A stretch of 64,000 nt of DNA from Paraburkholderia sp. Tr-20389. GTDB taxonomy: Bacteria; Pseudomonadota; Gammaproteobacteria; Burkholderiales; Burkholderiaceae. The first letter of the stretch is position 1. The number at the start of each line of letters is the position of its first letter. The position numbers and the translations under genes were made by a program. Below, piece by piece: positions 61,159-64,000 of this stretch. Under the pieces are notes generated by a model. The model saw only the letters and a program-made list of their open reading frames with translations. It searched no databases and was not told the origin of the DNA. The DNA is taken from NCBI RefSeq assembly GCF_017104565.1, contig NZ_JAAGPD010000006.1, forward strand, positions 62,001-126,000, written 5' to 3'.

Positions 61159-62960
61159 CGCAAGATCTCCTCGCCCGTGCGCTTCGACACGACGATCAGT
61201 TGCACAAAGCTGTTCAGATGCACATACAGCCCAAAGAAGCGATCGATCACGCCCACGAACGAAGCCAGACTCGCGCCGACGAAGTGTTCTTCATCCACCG
61301 TCAAACGCACTTCGATGCCCCGCACAAACGTTGCGAACGGATTGCCCGGCAACCATTGCACGGCCGCCCGCTGGTCGATGCCTGCGATACCGTCGACATG
61401 GCGCGCCGACACCGCCGTGCGCCGCAGGTCGTACAGCGCGAGCATTTCCTTGAGCGCGGCCAACCCGTTTGCCGCGAGCGATACGTGATTGAGCGCGAGA
61501 TGCGAAATCAGACGCCAGTGCGCGGAGCGGCCCCGTTCGAAGCGAACGCTCGGCGTAGGTCTGCGCAACAGCGTGAGCGTGCTCGCGAGCGAGCCGCCTT
61601 CCAGAAACAGATCGCCGCCTTCGAGTCCTGCCGCGAGTTGCGCGGGCAAATCGCGATTCGTGCACGTCAAGTCGACGCTCAACGTATCCGTTTGCGGCGC
61701 GGCCGGTTCGAAGTCGATATCGACGATGGAGATTTCCGTTTCGTAGCCGGGACTCTTTTGCGCCACCCAGTCGTTGCGGCGCGCAAACCAGTAGTGGCCC
61801 GCATGAGTCGCCTCACCGTGATGCAGCGAATAGAACGGACGGAACTCCGTCACCGATTCGCCATGCGCCTGCTGACGCACGAGTTTCACCGAATCGATCG
61901 AATAGACTTCGTACGCGAAGGCGCGGCGCGCTTCCGCGACGACGGGATACGACACCGCCTGATGACTGACGCGGATCGGCTCGCCATGCTGCCGGAAAAG
62001 ATTGACGACAGGCGTGCAGAACAGCCGGAGATGCTGCGCCGACATGCCGTCGAGCAGGCGCGCAAGGTTCGAATCGCTACGCACGTCTTTCAATACGATG
62101 TGCAGCGTCACGCGCTGACAACGGCCGCTTGCGCGCAGTATCGACGCGAGATCGAAATCGGCGAAACTGAATTTGTCCGGAAACGCAAAGTACTCAGTCA
62201 ACAAGCGATACGCGGGATGCGACTTCGCCGGATAGTCGATCAGTGCATCCTGTTCGTCGAAGCCGGCCTGTTCGATGGGAATGGTGCGCAGCGCTTTCCA
62301 CACGGCGTTACGATCAGGCTCGACGTAGGCGGCCAGCGCATGCATGAACAGGCAGTCGGAGAGTGCCGCCACAAACGATGGCTCTCCGTGCAAATGCGCG
62401 CGCAAGGTATTTAGCTTCAGCGCGCCGAGATCGAGTTGCGGCGCCGTCGATTCGATCGTGATCGACAGCATGCCCGTCGCGTTGGCGGGCAACACGGTCG
62501 CGCCAGGCGCCATGGCGACCGTCGTGTACTTCGCTTCGGAAATGCGAATGGGCGCGAGCGTGACCTCATAGGCGGTGCGAAAGCGGCATTGCACACCCCG
62601 GATAGGACGCGACTTGAGTTCGGTACCGCGCTCGACGGTTGCAGGTTGCGTCAGATTGCCGACACTGCCCGACACGCCGAATTGCGCAATTGAACAGGAT
62701 GGAAACGGCCGCAGATAATGCGGATAAAGCACTTCGAAAAGCGCTTCGGTGAATTCGGGGTAATCGTCGTCGAGCTTCTTGTTGATGCGCGCGCCGAGAA
62801 GCGCAAATGACTCGATCATCCGCTCGACATGCGGGTCTTCGCAATGCTCGCCCGTCATCGCCAGACGCGCAGCGATCTTCGGATAGCGCTCGGCGAAATC
62901 ACGCGAGTAGCGCCGCAAGAAAGACAACTCTCGCTCGTAATACGGCAGCAGTTCTTCCAT
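61122..62960 (-). CDS. tssF: Type VI secretion baseplate subunit TssF
   Basis: A 612-residue TssF (ImpG). The family N-terminus is MEELLPYYERELSFLRRYS followed by RDFAERYPKIAARLAM, and the VERMIESFALLGARINKKLDDDYPEF region is diagnostic. It forms the baseplate wedge with TssG and TssE. The gap to tssE is 55 bases and the 3' end overlaps tssG. Confidence 0.95.
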   Translation of the reverse strand: MEELLPYYERELSFLRRYSRDFAERYPKIAARLAMTGEHCEDPHVERMIESFALLGARINKKLDDDYPEFTEALFEVLYPHYLRPFPSCSIAQFGVSGSVGNLTQPATVERGTELKSRPIRGVQCRFRTAYEVTLAPIRISEAKYTTVAMAPGATVLPANATGMLSITIESTAPQLDLGALKLNTLRAHLHGEPSFVAALSDCLFMHALAAYVEPDRNAVWKALRTIPIEQAGFDEQDALIDYPAKSHPAYRLLTEYFAFPDKFSFADFDLASILRASGRCQRVTLHIVLKDVRSDSNLARLLDGMSAQHLRLFCTPVVNLFRQHGEPIRVSHQAVSYPVVAEARRAFAYEVYSIDSVKLVRQQAHGESVTEFRPFYSLHHGEATHAGHYWFARRNDWVAQKSPGYETEISIVDIDFEPAAPQTDTLSVDLTCTNRDLPAQLAAGLEGGDLFLEGGSLASTLTLLRRPTPSVRFERGRSAHWRLISHLALNHVSLAANGLAALKEMLALYDLRRTAVSARHVDGIAGIDQRAAVQWLPGNPFATFVRGIEVRLTVDEEHFVGASLASFVGVIDRFFGLYVHLNSFVQLIVVSKRTGEEILRCKPRSGESILV

Positions 62961-63015
62961 TACTCCATCCCCGAGCCAGATCTTTCCGCTTCGGCCTGCG
63001 CGCAGGCACGCGGTA

Positions 63016-63495
63016 TCACAGTTTCGCGCGCGCGCGCGTCACCGAGTATTGCAATGTCGACGGATGCAGCATCGCGTCGAAACTCACCGGCTCTTCAGCC
63101 GGATGCACGACCAGCAAAGCCTGGATCGCGAAGTACAGCGCATTGGTCGACTGCTCGTTCAATTCGAGCGTCACGGCAACCTGCTGCAGCCGCGGTTCGT
63201 GCCGCCCGATCGCCTGCTGGATCGACTTGCAGATGAACATGCGATCGTAATGACTGGCGAGACTCAAGCCCGAGAAGTCGTTCAAGCCGTAAGTGAGCAC
63301 CGAGCGCTGGCACTCGGGCAACGCGGCAAGGTCGGCTTCCGTCAACGCGATACGCGTGTTGAGGATCGCCTCGACATCGCGCGCGACATTCGACTTCAAT
63401 TCTTCCAGCGACAGTTGCCGCATCGCGGCGGGAGCCGGCAGATGCGGTTCGTCGTCGAAGAGCTTGTCGAAGAAACTGGGTTCGAATCGCTTCAT
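63016..63495 (-). CDS. tssE: Type VI secretion baseplate subunit TssE
   Basis: A 159-residue gp25-like protein. Typical parts are FFDKLFDDEP at the start, the LKSNVARDVEAILNTR helix and VLTYGLNDFSGLS. It links the sheath to the baseplate. It follows hcp by 75 bases that contain a strong hairpin. Confidence 0.93.
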   Translation of the reverse strand: MKRFEPSFFDKLFDDEPHLPAPAAMRQLSLEELKSNVARDVEAILNTRIALTEADLAALPECQRSVLTYGLNDFSGLSLASHYDRMFICKSIQQAIGRHEPRLQQVAVTLELNEQSTNALYFAIQALLVVHPAEEPVSFDAMLHPSTLQYSVTRARAKL

Positions 63496-63531
63496 CGGAA
63501 TGCGCCGGGCGACGTCAACGGAATCGCGACC

Positions 63532-63565
63532 GCAGGTCCGCGCGCGCAGCGGCGCACGGACCTGC
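63532..63565 (-). promoter_or_regulatory. Hairpin between hcp and tssE
   Basis: GCAGGTCCG (63532-63540) pairs exactly with CGGACCTGC (63557-63565), and an inner 4-bp stem (GCGC/GCGC) can extend it. It lies six bases after the hcp stop with no following U-run. It probably protects the abundant hcp message or lowers downstream expression, and is not a full terminator. Confidence 0.6.
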
Positions 63566-63570
63566 CGCCA

Positions 63571-64000
63571 TCAGACCGCGTACGTCTTGTCGTTCTTCGT
63601 CAGGCTCCATGCGCCTTGCGCATTGCCGCCCTGATTGCCGCCGATCTTCTGCTGCGTGTACTTCCACTGCACGGCAGCGTACTTCAGCGAGAATGCTTCA
63701 GTGGGCAGACCTTCACCGACCACGCTCGGCGCAATGCTCGAAATGATCACGTACTTGAGCTTCACTTCGAGATACTTGATGCGATTGCCTTCGCCGTCCG
63801 AGCGCATGAAGTCGATCGTCACTTCGTCGAAGGTCGTGCCACCCGAAGCGTGTTGATACAAGAGCGGGCTCACGACGTCGATGTCCTTCGTGAATTCCAT
63901 GTCGCTGTGTTCGCAACGCTCCGACGTATGGCCGCCCGCTGTCGATGCCGTCGCCGAACGCGGTTGCGTGATCGCATGCGTCCACGAATCTATTTCGATC
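63571..64000 (-). CDS. hcp: Type VI secretion tube protein Hcp, C-terminal part (cut by window edge)
   Basis: The frame stays open from the stop at 63571 to the window edge, about 143 codons. Residues beyond the internal ATG at 63900 include IDSWTHAITQP and GGHTSERCEHSD, the classical Hcp N-terminal region. MEFTKDIDVVSPLLYQ, EVTIDFMRSDGEGNR and YLEVKLKYVIISS follow. Only about 20 N-terminal residues should be missing. Hcp hexamers form the inner tube and are secreted. The 109-residue version starting at 63900 is therefore not the real gene. Confidence 0.93.
   Translation of the reverse strand, partial: IEIDSWTHAITQPRSATASTAGGHTSERCEHSDMEFTKDIDVVSPLLYQHASGGTTFDEVTIDFMRSDGEGNRIKYLEVKLKYVIISSIAPSVVGEGLPTEAFSLKYAAVQWKYTQQKIGGNQGGNAQGAWSLTKNDKTYAV

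Noticed and set aside
63571-63900. A short 109-residue Hcp gene starting at 63900
   Set aside because: The same frame upstream of that ATG still encodes classical Hcp residues up to the window edge, so this is an internal Met.
1-64000. CRISPR arrays, tRNA and rRNA genes, integrated phage or attachment sites
   Set aside because: No regular spaced repeats, cloverleaf-like tRNA sequences, rRNA stretches, integrase or phage structural genes were recognised. The T6SS genes are not a phage tail module: TssM, TagF and ClpV are present.

Overview
The window is high-GC, gene-dense DNA that looks like a Paraburkholderia or Burkholderia replicon. The evidence is protein style, the gene order of the type VI secretion (T6SS) locus, the 4-hydroxyphenylacetate meta-cleavage cluster with separate hpaG1 and hpaG2, and the number of LysR-flanked catabolic units. 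The genus is an inference from memory; no database was searched. No rRNA, tRNA, CRISPR array, transposase or phage gene was seen.

Left third (1-19.4 kb): two amine or amino-acid scavenging loci, both on the minus strand. Locus A (1-5.15 kb) has a PotABC-type importer (ATPase and two permeases, no binding protein in view), a type II HAD hydrolase, an FAD amine oxidase and an aldehyde dehydrogenase cut by the left edge; a LysR gene diverges from it. A 653-bp nested palindrome (6310-6962) fills the gap before locus B. Locus B (6.99-19.4 kb) runs ALDH, HAD, FAD oxidase, Tat-exported binding protein, dipeptide-type permeases, double ATPase, then a three-subunit HcnABC/opine-oxidase-type dehydrogenase and a minimal AraC protein. 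Both loci pair an importer with oxidase + HAD + ALDH.

Middle (19.4-31.9 kb): mixed metabolic genes. These are two GNATs, an ACS-type MFS carrier, an alpha/beta hydrolase, a Cys/Met-metabolism PLP enzyme, a cupin, a small secreted molybdopterin-fold-like protein, PsuG, a 915-residue glycoside hydrolase-like protein, a thioredoxin-fold protein and a MarR-GNAT fusion with two mirrored operators on its promoter.

Catabolic block (31.9-47.3 kb): hpaG1-G2-E-D-F-H (homoprotocatechuate meta-cleavage, without hpaBC and hpaI); divergent glcG-glcB behind a GntR-type operator and ending in a strong terminator; an HMG-CoA-lyase-type enzyme, CoA-transferase and MFS unit with a divergent LysR; and a DHA2-type MFS exporter with another LysR.

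Right end (47.3-64 kb): a HAD hydrolase, then half of a T6SS cluster. On the plus strand are an M15 peptidase (TagX-like), tssM, tagF and an OmpA-type protein. On the minus strand, converging on them, are hcp (cut by the right edge), tssE, tssF, tssG, tssH/clpV and tssA. tssB, tssC, tssJ, tssK and tssL are not in the window. A membrane protein of unknown function with a C-terminal four-cysteine module diverges from the M15 peptidase. The least explained items are the giant palindrome, this Cys-module protein beside the T6SS, and the paired oxidase/HAD/ALDH cassettes.
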